Assembly (NCBI GenBank): GCA_050739575.1
Contig: JBOIBN010000001.1
Span: 1-64,000 of the forward strand
Reading direction: 5' to 3'
Source: JBOIBN01 sp050739575
GTDB lineage: Bacteria > Pseudomonadota > Gammaproteobacteria > JAKDMP01
Length of the DNA: 64,000 bases
Part shown: positions 36,637 to 46,151 of the stretch, in pieces
How positions within the stretch are numbered: position 1 is the first letter of the stretch
How the letters are laid out: the number at the start of each line of letters is the position of its first letter
The notes under the pieces: generated by a model
Database searches by the model: none
Told to the model about the DNA's origin: nothing
What the model saw: the letters and a program-made list of their open reading frames with translations, nothing else
Position numbers and translations under genes: made by a program

Positions 36637-37669
36637 GCTGCAGCTCAAGGTCGGCGGCCAGATCTACAGCGGCTGGGAAGAGGTGCGCGTCTCGCGCGGC
36701 ATAGACCAGCTTGCCGGCTCCTTCGAACTGAAACTCTCGGAGCGTTTCGACGGCACGAGCACACTGCGGCCGATCCGCTACGGCCAGAGCGCGACGGTGC
36801 TCGCCGACGGCGAGACGGTGATGACCGGCTTCATCGATACGGTCGCGCCGGACTACGACGACACCACGCACTTCCTGAACGTGTCCGGGCGCGATGCGAC
36901 CGGCGACCTGGTGGACTGTGCGGCGATCCACAAGTCGAGCGTGTGGACGAATCAATCGCTCGCGCAGATCGCCTTCGACCTGGTGCAGCCGTTCAAGGCC
37001 GGCCTCGAGGTGATCGCCGACGTCGGCGCGCCCTTCCCGACCTGGCGGATCGAGCCGGGCGAAACCGTATTCGAAAATTTGGACCGCGCCGCGCGCTACC
37101 GCGGCGTGCTGCTGACTTCCGACGGCCTCGGCAATCTCGTGATCACGCAGCCGGGCGCGGACGTCGCACCGGCGGCGCTGGTGCTCGGCCAGAACATTCT
37201 CCGCGCCCAGGGCCATTCCAGTTCGCTCGAACGCTTCGCCGATTACATCGTGCGCGCGCAGCAGGCGGGCACCGATACGGTCTATGGCACGACTGCCGCT
37301 TCGCCGAGCGGCGAGGCGCTCGATTCCGCCGTCGGCCGCTACCGCCCGACCGTAATCGTGGCCGAGGATATGGCCGACCAGGCCGCGTGCCAGACGCGCG
37401 CCAACTGGCAGCGTACGGTCGCCGCGGCGCGTTCGCAGCAGATCGTCTATACCGTGAGCACCTGGCGTGCGGACGGACGCCTGTGGCAACCGAATGCGTT
37501 GGTGCCGGTGACCGATCCCTTCATGGGCATAGACGAGCGGCGCCTGATCTCGCGCGTTGACTTCGTGCTCGATTCGCAGGGCTCGCGCACCGAGCTGACG
37601 GTGGTGCCGCGTCACGCCTACGATCCGCAGCACCTGCCCGATCCGCCGGCGGGCGGAGGGTTGTTCTGA
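36629..37669 (+). CDS. Baseplate hub protein (gp44-like, gp27-type)
   Basis: 346 residues. The GTG at 36629 with GGAGG 6 bases upstream is preferred to the longer open frame. PELQLKVGGQIYSGWEEVRV and later beta-rich domains match Mu gpP (gp44) and the T4 gp27 hub fold. TGATG overlap with the next gene. Confidence 0.8.
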   Translation: MPELQLKVGGQIYSGWEEVRVSRGIDQLAGSFELKLSERFDGTSTLRPIRYGQSATVLADGETVMTGFIDTVAPDYDDTTHFLNVSGRDATGDLVDCAAIHKSSVWTNQSLAQIAFDLVQPFKAGLEVIADVGAPFPTWRIEPGETVFENLDRAARYRGVLLTSDGLGNLVITQPGADVAPAALVLGQNILRAQGHSSSLERFADYIVRAQQAGTDTVYGTTAASPSGEALDSAVGRYRPTVIVAEDMADQAACQTRANWQRTVAAARSQQIVYTVSTWRADGRLWQPNALVPVTDPFMGIDERRLISRVDFVLDSQGSRTELTVVPRHAYDPQHLPDPPAGGGLF

Positions 37670-38235
37670 TGGAACTCGCACGCGTGCTCGCGCGGCGCAT
37701 CCGCATGATCGCGGGCCGCGCCGTGATCAATCTCGCGAACGACGCGCTCAAGGTGCAGAGCGTGCAGATCTCCGCACTCGATACCGAAGTGCTGCAGGCG
37801 CAGCGCTTCCAGGAGTACGGCTTTACGTCGGTGCCGCTCGCCGGCGCCGAAGGCATCTTCCTCGCGATCGCCGGCGTGCGCGGCCACACGATCGTCATCG
37901 CGAGCGACGACGGGCGCTATCGGCGGAAAAATCTGCAACCCGGCGAAGTCGCGCTCTACACCGACGAGGGCGATTACATTCAGCTCGCGCGCGGCAAGAA
38001 GATTCAAGTCGTGAGCGGCGGCGAGGTGGACGTGACCGGACCGAACGTGAACGTGATGGCCACGAGCAAGATCACCTGCGACACGCCGGAGCTGCACTGC
38101 ACGGGCAAAATTACCGCCGCCGACGAGATCAGCTCCGACGTCGATTGCATTTCCGCCGGCGTGTCGGGCAAGGGCCATTTGACGACCGGCGTGCAGAGCG
38201 GCGGCGACTTGTCCGGCCCTCCGGAGGCGAGCTGA
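37669..38235 (+). CDS. Baseplate spike/assembly protein V (gp45-like)
   Basis: 188 residues: an N-terminal OB-like region (VQISALDTEVLQAQRFQEYG), then a C-terminal repeated beta-helix (VDVTGPNVNVMATSKITC...) that forms the membrane-piercing spike in this family. A cysteine-rich stretch (CDTPELHC, DVDC) is notable. Confidence 0.83.
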   Translation: MELARVLARRIRMIAGRAVINLANDALKVQSVQISALDTEVLQAQRFQEYGFTSVPLAGAEGIFLAIAGVRGHTIVIASDDGRYRRKNLQPGEVALYTDEGDYIQLARGKKIQVVSGGEVDVTGPNVNVMATSKITCDTPELHCTGKITAADEISSDVDCISAGVSGKGHLTTGVQSGGDLSGPPEAS

Positions 38236-38681
38236 TGGACGCCGCATTGATCTGGAACCCGAACGGCTATGCCGACATTGCGCTTTCCGGCGGCGATCTC
38301 GCGCACGACGACGGACTCGAAACCGCGGTGATCCTGTCGCTGTTCTGCGATGCGCGCGCCGATGCGGACGACAGCCTCGACGCCGGCGCGGATCCGCGCG
38401 GCTACTGGGGCGACAGCTTCGCAGCCATTGCGGGCGACGTGACCGGCTCGAAGCTGTGGCTGATCGTGCGCCAAAAGCAGCTTGCCGACGTCGCCAACCG
38501 CGCCCAGGAATATGCGGCGGCCGCGCTCGCATGGCTGGTCGAGGACGGCATCGCGGCGACGGTGAACGTGATCGCCGAGTGGATTGCACAGGGCACGCTC
38601 GCGCTGTCGATCGCGATCGCCAAGCCCGGATCGAACGACGTCTTTCAACGCCGTTATCAGTACGTTTGGAGCGCCCTTTAA
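38235..38681 (+). CDS. Baseplate protein (GP46 family)
   Basis: 148 residues, MDAALIWNPNGYADIALSGG then RGYWGD, characteristic of phage GP46 (a T4 gp25-like wedge component in Mu-type tails). The start at 38235 overlaps the previous stop. Confidence 0.8.
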   Translation: MDAALIWNPNGYADIALSGGDLAHDDGLETAVILSLFCDARADADDSLDAGADPRGYWGDSFAAIAGDVTGSKLWLIVRQKQLADVANRAQEYAAAALAWLVEDGIAATVNVIAEWIAQGTLALSIAIAKPGSNDVFQRRYQYVWSAL

Positions 38682-39763
38682 TGCCGTTTTCACGCCCCAC
38701 GCTCGCTACGCTGATCGACCGCATCGCCGGCGACATCGAATCGCGCCTGCCCGGCTCCGACGCGCGCCTGCGCCGCAACCTGCTGACGATCCTCGGCCGC
38801 GCCGAGGCCGGTGCGACACACGGGCTCTACGGGCACCAGGAATGGATCTCGCTGCAGGTCATCATCGATACCGCCGAAAACGACTGGCTGGAGCGCTGGG
38901 CGGCGATCTGGACGGTTGGGCGCAAGGGCGCCGGTGCCGCGCAGGGCAACCTTTTACTCACCGGCACGAACGGCGCGATCCTGCCTGCCGGCAGCAGCTA
39001 TACGCGCAGCGACGGCGCGCTCTACACCACCGATGCCGATGCCACCATCGTCGCCGGTACCGCGACTGTAGCCGTGACCGCATCGCTTGCCGGCGTCGCC
39101 GGCGACACCGATGCGAATTCCACGCTGACGCTGGTGTCGTCCGTGACCGGCATCGATGCGGCGGCGACGGTGGATGCGGACGGCATCGAGGGCGGCGCGG
39201 ACATCGAGGACGACGATTCGCTGCGCGTGCGCCTGCTCGATCGCATCGGCGCTCCGCCGACCGGCGGCAGCGATCCCGATTACGTGGCGTGGGCGGAAGA
39301 AGTCGCCGGCGTCACCCGCGCCTGGGTGTATCCGAAAGAGCAAGGCCCCGGCACGGTGGTGGTGCGCTTCGTGACCGACGACGCGCCGGGCGGCTTGATT
39401 CCCGACGATGCGACCGTGCAGGCGGTCGCCGCCAGCATCGTCGCCAAGCGCACGGTGACGGCGGACGTGTTCGTGTTCGCGCCGATCGCCGATCCGCTCG
39501 ATCTGACCATTCAACTGGTTCCCGACACTATCGCGGTGCGCGCGGCCGTCACCGCCGAGATTGCCGACATGATTCTGCGCGAGGCCATCCCGGCCGGGAC
39601 GCTCAATGGCAGTGTGCAGGTCGGCGAGATCATCCGCAGCCACATTGACGAGGCGATCTCCATCGCTGACGGTGAGACCGATCACACGTTGCTGGTGCCG
39701 ACCGCGAACGTGCAGCCGGCCATCGGCCACATCGTGACGCTGGGAACGATCACATGGGCCTGA
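38681..39763 (+). CDS. Baseplate J-like protein (gp47-like)
   Basis: 360 residues, start set by TAATG overlap with gp46. Motifs QGNLLLTGTNGAILPAGSSY, DDDSLRVRLLDRIGAPPTGG and YVAWAEEVAGVTRAWVYP are typical of baseplate J wedge proteins. Confidence 0.85.
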   Translation: MPFSRPTLATLIDRIAGDIESRLPGSDARLRRNLLTILGRAEAGATHGLYGHQEWISLQVIIDTAENDWLERWAAIWTVGRKGAGAAQGNLLLTGTNGAILPAGSSYTRSDGALYTTDADATIVAGTATVAVTASLAGVAGDTDANSTLTLVSSVTGIDAAATVDADGIEGGADIEDDDSLRVRLLDRIGAPPTGGSDPDYVAWAEEVAGVTRAWVYPKEQGPGTVVVRFVTDDAPGGLIPDDATVQAVAASIVAKRTVTADVFVFAPIADPLDLTIQLVPDTIAVRAAVTAEIADMILREAIPAGTLNGSVQVGEIIRSHIDEAISIADGETDHTLLVPTANVQPAIGHIVTLGTITWA

Positions 39764-42276
39764 GCGCGGATACCTACGCCGCCACCGAACGTGCGCTGCT
39801 GCCGCCCGGCCGCGCGCTCGCCGATGGCGGCGAAGGCACGCTCACGGATCTGCTCGAGGCGCTCGCCCAGGAATTCTCGCGCGTGGATGCGAGCGGCGAC
39901 GTGCTGCTGCAGGAAGCCTTCCCCGACACCGCCGTCGAGCTGCTTCCGGATTGGGAGCGCATCGCCAAACTGCCGTCCGCCTGCACGCCGGCCGGCCAGA
40001 CGACGGCGCAGCGGCAGGCGTCGGTGGTGCGCAAACTCACGGCCAACGAAGCGCAGACGATTGCGTTCATCGTTGCACTCGCCGCGTCCTACGGCTATAC
40101 GATCTCGATCGTGGAGCGCCGGGCGCTGCGCTTCGGCTACAACGCCTATTGCGGCTACCCGTTCGGAAGCTGGGACTGGCAATTCGTGTGGGAGGCGCAC
40201 AGCGAAGGCACGCCGATCGAAATGCTGTATTTCGACACGGGCCATTGCGGCGACGATTTCGGCGCCTTCGGCGATCCGACGATGGAGTGCCGCCTGAAGA
40301 CCGGCAACCAGAGCCACATCATTCCGCGCTTCTGCTACGACTTCACCGGCTACAACCTGTTCCAGTATCGCGACATCGGTCGGCTGTTCTGGATCGGCCG
40401 CGCCGGATCTCTGTTCCAGGATACTGCCGGCACGGTGCCCGTCACTGCCTACGGCCAGACCGTGGGCTTGATTAAAGACCTCTCAGGTCACGGCGGCGAT
40501 CTCATGCTCACGGTCGGGCCGGGCGCCGTGTACTCGCAGGACGAGAACGGCTACGACTGCCTGGTGAGCGCGGGCGATTCGATGTACAGCGGCTCCGATG
40601 CCGATCTGCCGATGGGCGCGAACAACGTCCACATTGCCGCCACGGTGGCCTTCGATCAGTTCACCAAAAACGCGAGCTGCTTCAACTACGGCACCAGCGC
40701 GATCCTCGAAGAGCGCGGCATCGGTCTCGACAATTCGACGCCGCAGAAAATGACCGCGAATATCTACAACGTCCAGGCCGACGGCCAGTCGCCGATCGCA
40801 GGCCAGCCTTACGTGATGGAGTGCGATGTGCTCTACCACACGGTCAGCCTGTATATCGACGGAGTCTTCGAGAGCAGCGCCACCGGCGTCGTCAATACGG
40901 TCAGCGGCGCACTCACGCTGTTCGGTTCGGCGTTGCCGGGAAAACTGTTTACCGGAAAGTTTTACGGCGGCGTGATCTTCGGTGGGAGTTCCTGGCCGCG
41001 CGCGGCCGTGACGCGCTGGCTCGGAGCGCTCGCGGGACAGACGTTTCCCGGCTATGACCTGCTGCTGCTCGACCAGGCTTTCGCGCGCAGCTCTCAGGCG
41101 ACGTGGACGGACCCGGCCGGGATCCTCCAGACGGCGAGCGCCAATGCGGCCCGCTATAACAATGATCGCGACACCGGCGAGGCTTACGGACTGCTGATCG
41201 AGGAGCCGCGTACCAATCAGATTACCGATCCGTTCAATCCGACGACGTCGAATTGGGTGCAGACCAATGCGGCCGCGGCGCTCGCCCAGGGCACAGGCCC
41301 CGACGGTTCCAATTCGCTCATCAAGCTCACGACCGATGTCGTCGCGACCGTCGAACCGCACATGTACAACATCACCTGCCTGATCCCGGACCCCGCGCCC
41401 GACGTCATCAGCGTTCTGACGTGGGTGCAGCGCGGCAACTACGACAACGGTGCGTCGCCGACGATCCGGATGCATTCCAAACAGACGCCGGCGCCTGGAG
41501 CGGGCACGCCGGTCGATGTGAGCGCGCGTATTCTGCAAGGCCCCGGCAGCGTAGATATCGCCGACTTTGACGCCGGGCTGGTGCAGGTATACGGGCTGTC
41601 GCAGACCGAACCCACGTTGATCGAAACACGCACGATGATTCCCTTGATCGCTGGTCAGACCTACATCCTCACCTGCCGCAACCGCGATCAGGCCATCGGC
41701 GCCCAGGTGGGCGACACCACCTTTTGGTACGCCCAGCAGTTCGAGTTCGCCGATTTCGCGAGCACGTTGATTCCGAGCGGCGTCGCCACGCGGCCCGGCG
41801 ACGATGTCGCCATTCCCCCGACTTGGGCGGCGACCGAAGCCGGGTGCCTGTGGGGCGAATTCCGCGTCCGGAATCTGCCGCCGAATCCGTATCCGACATC
41901 TTCGGGCATCGTTGCAGCACTGGCATACACGGCCGCGAACACCTTCATCGGAGTCAATGTGGATTCCAACGGCCAGTTGATTATTACCGGCCGTCTTGCC
42001 GGCAGCGCTTATCAGCAGGCTTATACGCCGAACGGAAGCATTGTCGCGGGGCAGAGCTACAAATTCGCCGCGTCCTGGTCCCCGACCGCGTTTCGCCTTT
42101 CGCTCAACGGTGCGGCCGTGATCAGCGCTGCGCAAACGCAAGCGCTGCCGACCGCGCCCAGCCAGTTCTTCGTCGGTTCGATTTCCGGCACCTATTACCT
42201 CAACGGCACCGTGCGTTCGCTGCGCTATGCCCCTTTCGCGCCCGCCAACGCGCAGCTGCAGGCGCTCGCTTCGTGA
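39754..42276 (+). CDS. YmfQ/gp48 baseplate protein fused to LamG-like receptor domains
   Basis: 840 residues, against about 190-200 for a normal gp48. Residues 1 to ~195 are the DUF2313/YmfQ wedge domain (PDWERIAKL, ending TMECRLKTGNQSHIIPRF). The rest contains two lectin-like beta-sandwich regions (about 205-430 and 650-835, LamG/concanavalin-like) around a carbohydrate-binding-like module (LLIEEPRTNQITDPFNP...). It therefore seems to combine baseplate attachment and receptor binding in one chain. The overlap with gp47 is 10 bases. Confidence 0.7.
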   Translation: MGLSADTYAATERALLPPGRALADGGEGTLTDLLEALAQEFSRVDASGDVLLQEAFPDTAVELLPDWERIAKLPSACTPAGQTTAQRQASVVRKLTANEAQTIAFIVALAASYGYTISIVERRALRFGYNAYCGYPFGSWDWQFVWEAHSEGTPIEMLYFDTGHCGDDFGAFGDPTMECRLKTGNQSHIIPRFCYDFTGYNLFQYRDIGRLFWIGRAGSLFQDTAGTVPVTAYGQTVGLIKDLSGHGGDLMLTVGPGAVYSQDENGYDCLVSAGDSMYSGSDADLPMGANNVHIAATVAFDQFTKNASCFNYGTSAILEERGIGLDNSTPQKMTANIYNVQADGQSPIAGQPYVMECDVLYHTVSLYIDGVFESSATGVVNTVSGALTLFGSALPGKLFTGKFYGGVIFGGSSWPRAAVTRWLGALAGQTFPGYDLLLLDQAFARSSQATWTDPAGILQTASANAARYNNDRDTGEAYGLLIEEPRTNQITDPFNPTTSNWVQTNAAAALAQGTGPDGSNSLIKLTTDVVATVEPHMYNITCLIPDPAPDVISVLTWVQRGNYDNGASPTIRMHSKQTPAPGAGTPVDVSARILQGPGSVDIADFDAGLVQVYGLSQTEPTLIETRTMIPLIAGQTYILTCRNRDQAIGAQVGDTTFWYAQQFEFADFASTLIPSGVATRPGDDVAIPPTWAATEAGCLWGEFRVRNLPPNPYPTSSGIVAALAYTAANTFIGVNVDSNGQLIITGRLAGSAYQQAYTPNGSIVAGQSYKFAASWSPTAFRLSLNGAAVISAAQTQALPTAPSQFFVGSISGTYYLNGTVRSLRYAPFAPANAQLQALAS

Positions 42277-42294
42277 ACATCATAGGAGATCATC

Positions 42295-42825
42295 GTGGAC
42301 TATCCAGTATCTGATGACACCGTCGGCCTGGTGGCCGGCAAATTCAGCGACGGCGATCCGACCAGCGGCATCCCCGCATCGCGCTGGCCCTCGGAAACGG
42401 CGGACGCCATCATGGACGAGCTGATCGCCGTTATCGTGCAGGGCGGCCTCACGCCCGCCGAAGCGACGCTCACGCAGGTGCGCGACGCGATTCTCGCGAT
42501 CGTCACCGCGGCACTGGGTACCGCAATTCCCAAGGACAAGTTCAATGCGACGGCCGATCCGGTCGTGACCAACGACAGCAGTCAGGGCTACAGCGAAGGC
42601 TCGCGCTGGTTCAACACGACGACGCCGGACGTGTTCGTGTGCATCAATCCTGCTGTCGGTGCCGCGGTGTGGCTGAAGTCCACGCTCGAACTCGCGGATC
42701 TCGCGAACTTCGCCGTTAAAAATGCCGACAACGAATTCAGCGCGGGCCAGAGCGTGACCGGCAATCTCACGATTGACGGCAACATCTACTCGACCGGCGT
42801 GGTCCAGGCCGGTGTGACGCTGTGA
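42295..42825 (+). CDS. Tail fibre/collar protein
   Basis: 176 residues, GTG start with AGGAG upstream. ASRWPSETADAIMDELIAVI followed by TPAEATLTQVRDAI is a pattern common at the start of phage tail fibres, with a short beta-rich end. Overlaps the next gene by four bases. Confidence 0.65.
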   Translation: MDYPVSDDTVGLVAGKFSDGDPTSGIPASRWPSETADAIMDELIAVIVQGGLTPAEATLTQVRDAILAIVTAALGTAIPKDKFNATADPVVTNDSSQGYSEGSRWFNTTTPDVFVCINPAVGAAVWLKSTLELADLANFAVKNADNEFSAGQSVTGNLTIDGNIYSTGVVQAGVTL

Positions 42826-43805
42826 GCCTTGCCGCGCAAAAGTTCATAGACGCGCTCGGCTTCGACGTGGCTGATATCTTCGAGCCGTGGGAATCGGGCG
42901 ATCCGCATGCGGCCGACACCGGTTTCCAGAACGCGGCCGGCGACGATCTGTCCGCCGTGCTCGCACCGCTTTCGGTCGGCTCCGCGATCGATCACGACAC
43001 CATGTTCCAGAACGGCGCCGGCACCGACCTGAACGCGATCTTCGCGAAGAAGGGCTCGCGCAGCGGATCGGCGATCAGCGCGACAATTCCCTCGACCGCG
43101 AACGCCGTCACCCATGCGCCCGGCGGTACGGCGAGCGCGGACCTGACCTGCGTCCCCGCCGGCGGCTCCGGAACGGGCTACACGTTCTTGTGGACCGTCG
43201 TGAGCGGCAGCGCGACGATCACCAATGCGACCTCGCCGACCTGCACCGTGCAGGAAGCGGTGCCCGGTACCGGTTCCATCACGAGCACCTTCAAGTGCCA
43301 TGTCGTGGATTCCGCCAGCAATTCCTGCGACAGCAACAACGGCGTCGTTACATTCAAATATGTCGCCGTCGGCGGCAGCGATTGCCTGCGGCTCGATCAA
43401 TGGCTCGCGCCCACGGTGCAGGTGCGCGACGCCCACAAGGGGATGTTGCTCGATGCGCGCACCGACGCCGACGAATTCTGCCGGCTGCCGATCGTGAACG
43501 ATCCGACCATCATCCTGCAGCTCTGCTACCGGCTCATCGCGGCCAACGGATACGCGATCGAGTGCACCGTGAGCACGCCATTCACACTTCCCGACGGAGA
43601 AAGCTATCCGGCGCCGCGGATGCTCGGCCGGATGTTGCTCTGTCACGAAACCCGTGAATGGTCGCCGATCGTGACCGTCCAGTCATTGGGACGCTGCGCG
43701 GCCATGCTCATCAGCCTGGGCGGCGCGAGCTATGCCGGCGGCGACGAGCCGAACAAGCGCAGCTATTCCCACAACACCCGCAAGTTTGGACCCATCTCAC
43801 CGTAA
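42822..43805 (+). CDS. Tail protein with Ig/PKD-like and C-terminal Hint domain
   Basis: 327 residues from GTG. Residues 32-76 carry two copies of a DTxFQNxAGxDL motif; ~83-182 is an Ig/PKD-like sandwich with paired cysteines; 188-318 looks like a Hint (intein/Hedgehog-type) autoprocessing domain: C188 at its start, ANGYAIECTVSTPFTLPDG in the block B position, and SYSHN (H317, N318) followed by T319 at its end. The block B His is replaced by Thr252. Cleavage or splicing would leave a nine-residue C-terminal tail. Hint is inferred from motif order. Confidence 0.6.
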   Translation: MSLAAQKFIDALGFDVADIFEPWESGDPHAADTGFQNAAGDDLSAVLAPLSVGSAIDHDTMFQNGAGTDLNAIFAKKGSRSGSAISATIPSTANAVTHAPGGTASADLTCVPAGGSGTGYTFLWTVVSGSATITNATSPTCTVQEAVPGTGSITSTFKCHVVDSASNSCDSNNGVVTFKYVAVGGSDCLRLDQWLAPTVQVRDAHKGMLLDARTDADEFCRLPIVNDPTIILQLCYRLIAANGYAIECTVSTPFTLPDGESYPAPRMLGRMLLCHETREWSPIVTVQSLGRCAAMLISLGGASYAGGDEPNKRSYSHNTRKFGPISP

Positions 43806-43820
43806 ATCAGGAGAACCTCG

Positions 43821-44261
43821 ATGCTCGCCTTTAACAAGTTCAACGCCTTCGTACTTGCCGTCGCGACGAAAAAGATCGATCTCAATGCAGACACGCTCAA
43901 GATCATGCTCACGGATACGGCGTCGGTGGTGACCAATTCCGTCAAGACCGACATCACCGAAATATCCGCCGGCAACGGCTACAGCGCCGGCGGCGCTGCC
44001 GTCGGAAGCAATTCCGCCTCGCAGACCTCCGGCACCATGAAGGTGGTCGGCGACGCCGTGACCTTCACCGCCAGCGGCGGCGCGATCGCGCAGTTCCGCT
44101 ACCTGGTGCTTTACGACGATACCGCCGCGAGCAAGGATCTGATCGGTTGGTGGGACAACGGCAGTGAAGTCAATCTCGGCGACGGCTCGAGCTTCACGCT
44201 CGGCGACGATTTCAGCGGGGATAACTGGGATGCCACGACGCCGCTCTTTACGCTGGCGTAA
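43821..44261 (+). CDS. Phage structural/fibre protein
   Basis: 146 residues with an AGGAG site upstream. A beta-rich domain (LNADTLKIMLTDTA, FRYLVLYDDTAASKDLIGWW) seen in many phage tail-tip or virion accessory proteins; exact role unknown. No cysteines. Confidence 0.6.
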   Translation: MLAFNKFNAFVLAVATKKIDLNADTLKIMLTDTASVVTNSVKTDITEISAGNGYSAGGAAVGSNSASQTSGTMKVVGDAVTFTASGGAIAQFRYLVLYDDTAASKDLIGWWDNGSEVNLGDGSSFTLGDDFSGDNWDATTPLFTLA

Positions 44262-44270
44262 CGCACGACG

Positions 44271-45821
44271 ATGAGTGCCCCGACCCCGGTCCAGTCGAAA
44301 TCGAATCAAAGCTCCAGCGCGGCAACGCTGGGCATCGTCTTCGATGCGGCGCCGGGGGTCGGAAACATCCTGATCGCGCAGGTGAATTTCGTCGGTACCG
44401 GCGCATCCGATCCAGCCGTCGCGCCGGACGGCACCTGGTACCCGCTCCTGAGCGGTTTGAATTACGGCACCATCTCCGGGTACAACGGTTGGCAGGATAT
44501 CTGGTATCACGAAGTCGAGAGCGGCGAAGCCAATTCCTACACCTTCGGCATCGGCGCCGCGACGCCGACCATATGGTCGGTGGTCGTGGACGAGTATTCC
44601 GGAGTGGATGTCGCGAGCGTGCTCGACGTTGCGACAGTCCTCACGGCCACCGGCAACGGCAAGACGTTCGCCGCTCCGGCCAACACGACGCTCGACGCCA
44701 ATGCCCTCGTGCTATTTTGCAACGTCTATTACGACGGAGCCAATCAGGTGTACACCGCGCCGTCCGGCTATTCGCAAGACGGCCTGAACTCGGTCGCGGG
44801 CGCCAAAAATGCAATTTGTTCGATCGCTCAAGCGACCGCAGGTGGGACGGGCACTCCCTCGGCTTCGATCAACGGATCCGTAAACAAGCTGTGGGGAGTC
44901 GCGCTGCTGGCCTTGAAGGCGAGTACCGCCGCACACGATTATGCGGCGGCCGCCGGAGCGTCTTACGCCCTCACCGGCGCCGCTGGCGGCACTGTGCAAC
45001 GCATCGCAGCGGCCGGCGCGAGCGTGGCGCTTGCGGGTGCATCCGCCGGATCGGCTCAACGCAGCGGTGCAGCCGGCGGCGTATTCGTCGCTGGCGGCGC
45101 GGACGCCGGCATTGTGCTGCATTGGCTCATTGCCGGCGCCGGCGCCGCGTTCGCCGGAGCGGGCTCTCCTGCAGGTACCGCCCGGCGCGCGGGCGCTGCG
45201 GGTACAGCGTTTGCGCTGGCCGGTGCGGATGCTGCAGGCGCGCGGCGCAGCGGTGCAGCCGGCGGCGTGTTCGCATGGAGCGGTGCGCAGGCGACGATGC
45301 GGCTGCACCTGTTCGTTGCGGGAGCCGGCGCGACTTTCAACTGGGTCGGTGCAGGTGCCTTCGGCACGGGCGTTCAGCGTTATTTCGGTGCGGCTTCCGG
45401 TGCCACATTCGCGATCGCTGGCGCCCACGCCGTGATCGTCCTGCATTGGCACATCGCCGGTGCGGGTGCCGTTTTCGTCGCCAATGGCGCCGCTGCCGGG
45501 AGCGCGCAACATCGCGCCGCGGCCGGGGCGGACATGACGCTTGCGGGGAGCGCTGCAGCTTCAGCGCGGCGCGTCGGTGCGGCCGGCCCCGCATTCTCCA
45601 CACAAGGCGCGGCGGCCGGATGGGTGGTGCGACTTTACGTCGCTGGCGCCGGGGCCGATTTCGAATGGCTGGGCGCGCCGGCCGGAACTCTTTTCAGCGG
45701 GCGCCGCGACTATCACGCGGTCACCGCGGTGGATCGCTCGCCGCGCTACGCGCTCTCGATGCAGCCCGGCATTCAAAGCGCCATTAACGGCGGCATTAAA
45801 GCCGTCTTCATCGAGGATTGA
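44271..45821 (+). CDS. Fibre-like protein with ~12 Ala/Gly-rich tandem repeats
   Basis: 516 residues. Residues 1-220 are a beta-sandwich-like domain (VVVDEYSGVD). From ~221 to ~475 about 12 repeats of ~21 residues follow, each of the form (A/G)AAGAxFxxxGAxAGxxxx, e.g. IAAAGASVALAGASAGSAQR and GAAGGVFVAGGADAGIVLHW. A basic C-terminus (GRRDYHAVTAVDRSPRYALS) ends it. The repeats suggest a beta-solenoid or fibre shaft. Function inferred from position among fibre genes. Confidence 0.65.
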   Translation: MSAPTPVQSKSNQSSSAATLGIVFDAAPGVGNILIAQVNFVGTGASDPAVAPDGTWYPLLSGLNYGTISGYNGWQDIWYHEVESGEANSYTFGIGAATPTIWSVVVDEYSGVDVASVLDVATVLTATGNGKTFAAPANTTLDANALVLFCNVYYDGANQVYTAPSGYSQDGLNSVAGAKNAICSIAQATAGGTGTPSASINGSVNKLWGVALLALKASTAAHDYAAAAGASYALTGAAGGTVQRIAAAGASVALAGASAGSAQRSGAAGGVFVAGGADAGIVLHWLIAGAGAAFAGAGSPAGTARRAGAAGTAFALAGADAAGARRSGAAGGVFAWSGAQATMRLHLFVAGAGATFNWVGAGAFGTGVQRYFGAASGATFAIAGAHAVIVLHWHIAGAGAVFVANGAAAGSAQHRAAAGADMTLAGSAAASARRVGAAGPAFSTQGAAAGWVVRLYVAGAGADFEWLGAPAGTLFSGRRDYHAVTAVDRSPRYALSMQPGIQSAINGGIKAVFIED

Positions 45822-45823
45822 AC

Positions 45824-46123
45824 GTGGCCACCATCTACATCGGCCGAGACAATCCGTTCAAATTGCAGGCGTCGGAAGACGGCGCCTCGATCGACCTGAG
45901 CGGCGTCACCAAGATGGCGGTACGCGTCGGTGCAGCCGATACCGATTCCGATGCGAATCCGATACTCTTCGACTGGAGCGCCGGCGACGGCGTCGTCAGC
46001 ATAATCGTCGGGCTCGTCCCCCAATTGAGCGCAGGCGCGAAACGGCTGCGTCTCATCGCCTATTCAGACGCATGGCCCGATGGGATCGTGCTGGGCGATC
46101 TTCCCGTCGATGTCACCGCGTGA
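45824..46123 (+). CDS. Small tail-tip protein, unknown
   Basis: 99 residues if starting at GTG 45824 (GAGG 7 bases upstream); a TTG at 45818 overlapping the previous stop is an alternative. Beta-rich sequence (TIYIGRDNPFKLQASEDGAS) resembling small phage baseplate upper-protein-like domains. No function assigned. Confidence 0.55.
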   Translation: MATIYIGRDNPFKLQASEDGASIDLSGVTKMAVRVGAADTDSDANPILFDWSAGDGVVSIIVGLVPQLSAGAKRLRLIAYSDAWPDGIVLGDLPVDVTA

Positions 46124-46151
46124 TTGGCCTCATCAACTTTGGAGCATCCCC

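Noticed and set aside
40483..42141. 552-codon minus-strand ORF opposite the gp48 fusion
   Set aside because: Arg-rich shadow without start signals or motifs.
44930..45700. Possible CRISPR-like periodicity
   Set aside because: The ~63-base period is the coding periodicity of protein repeats; there are no identical repeats with unique spacers.
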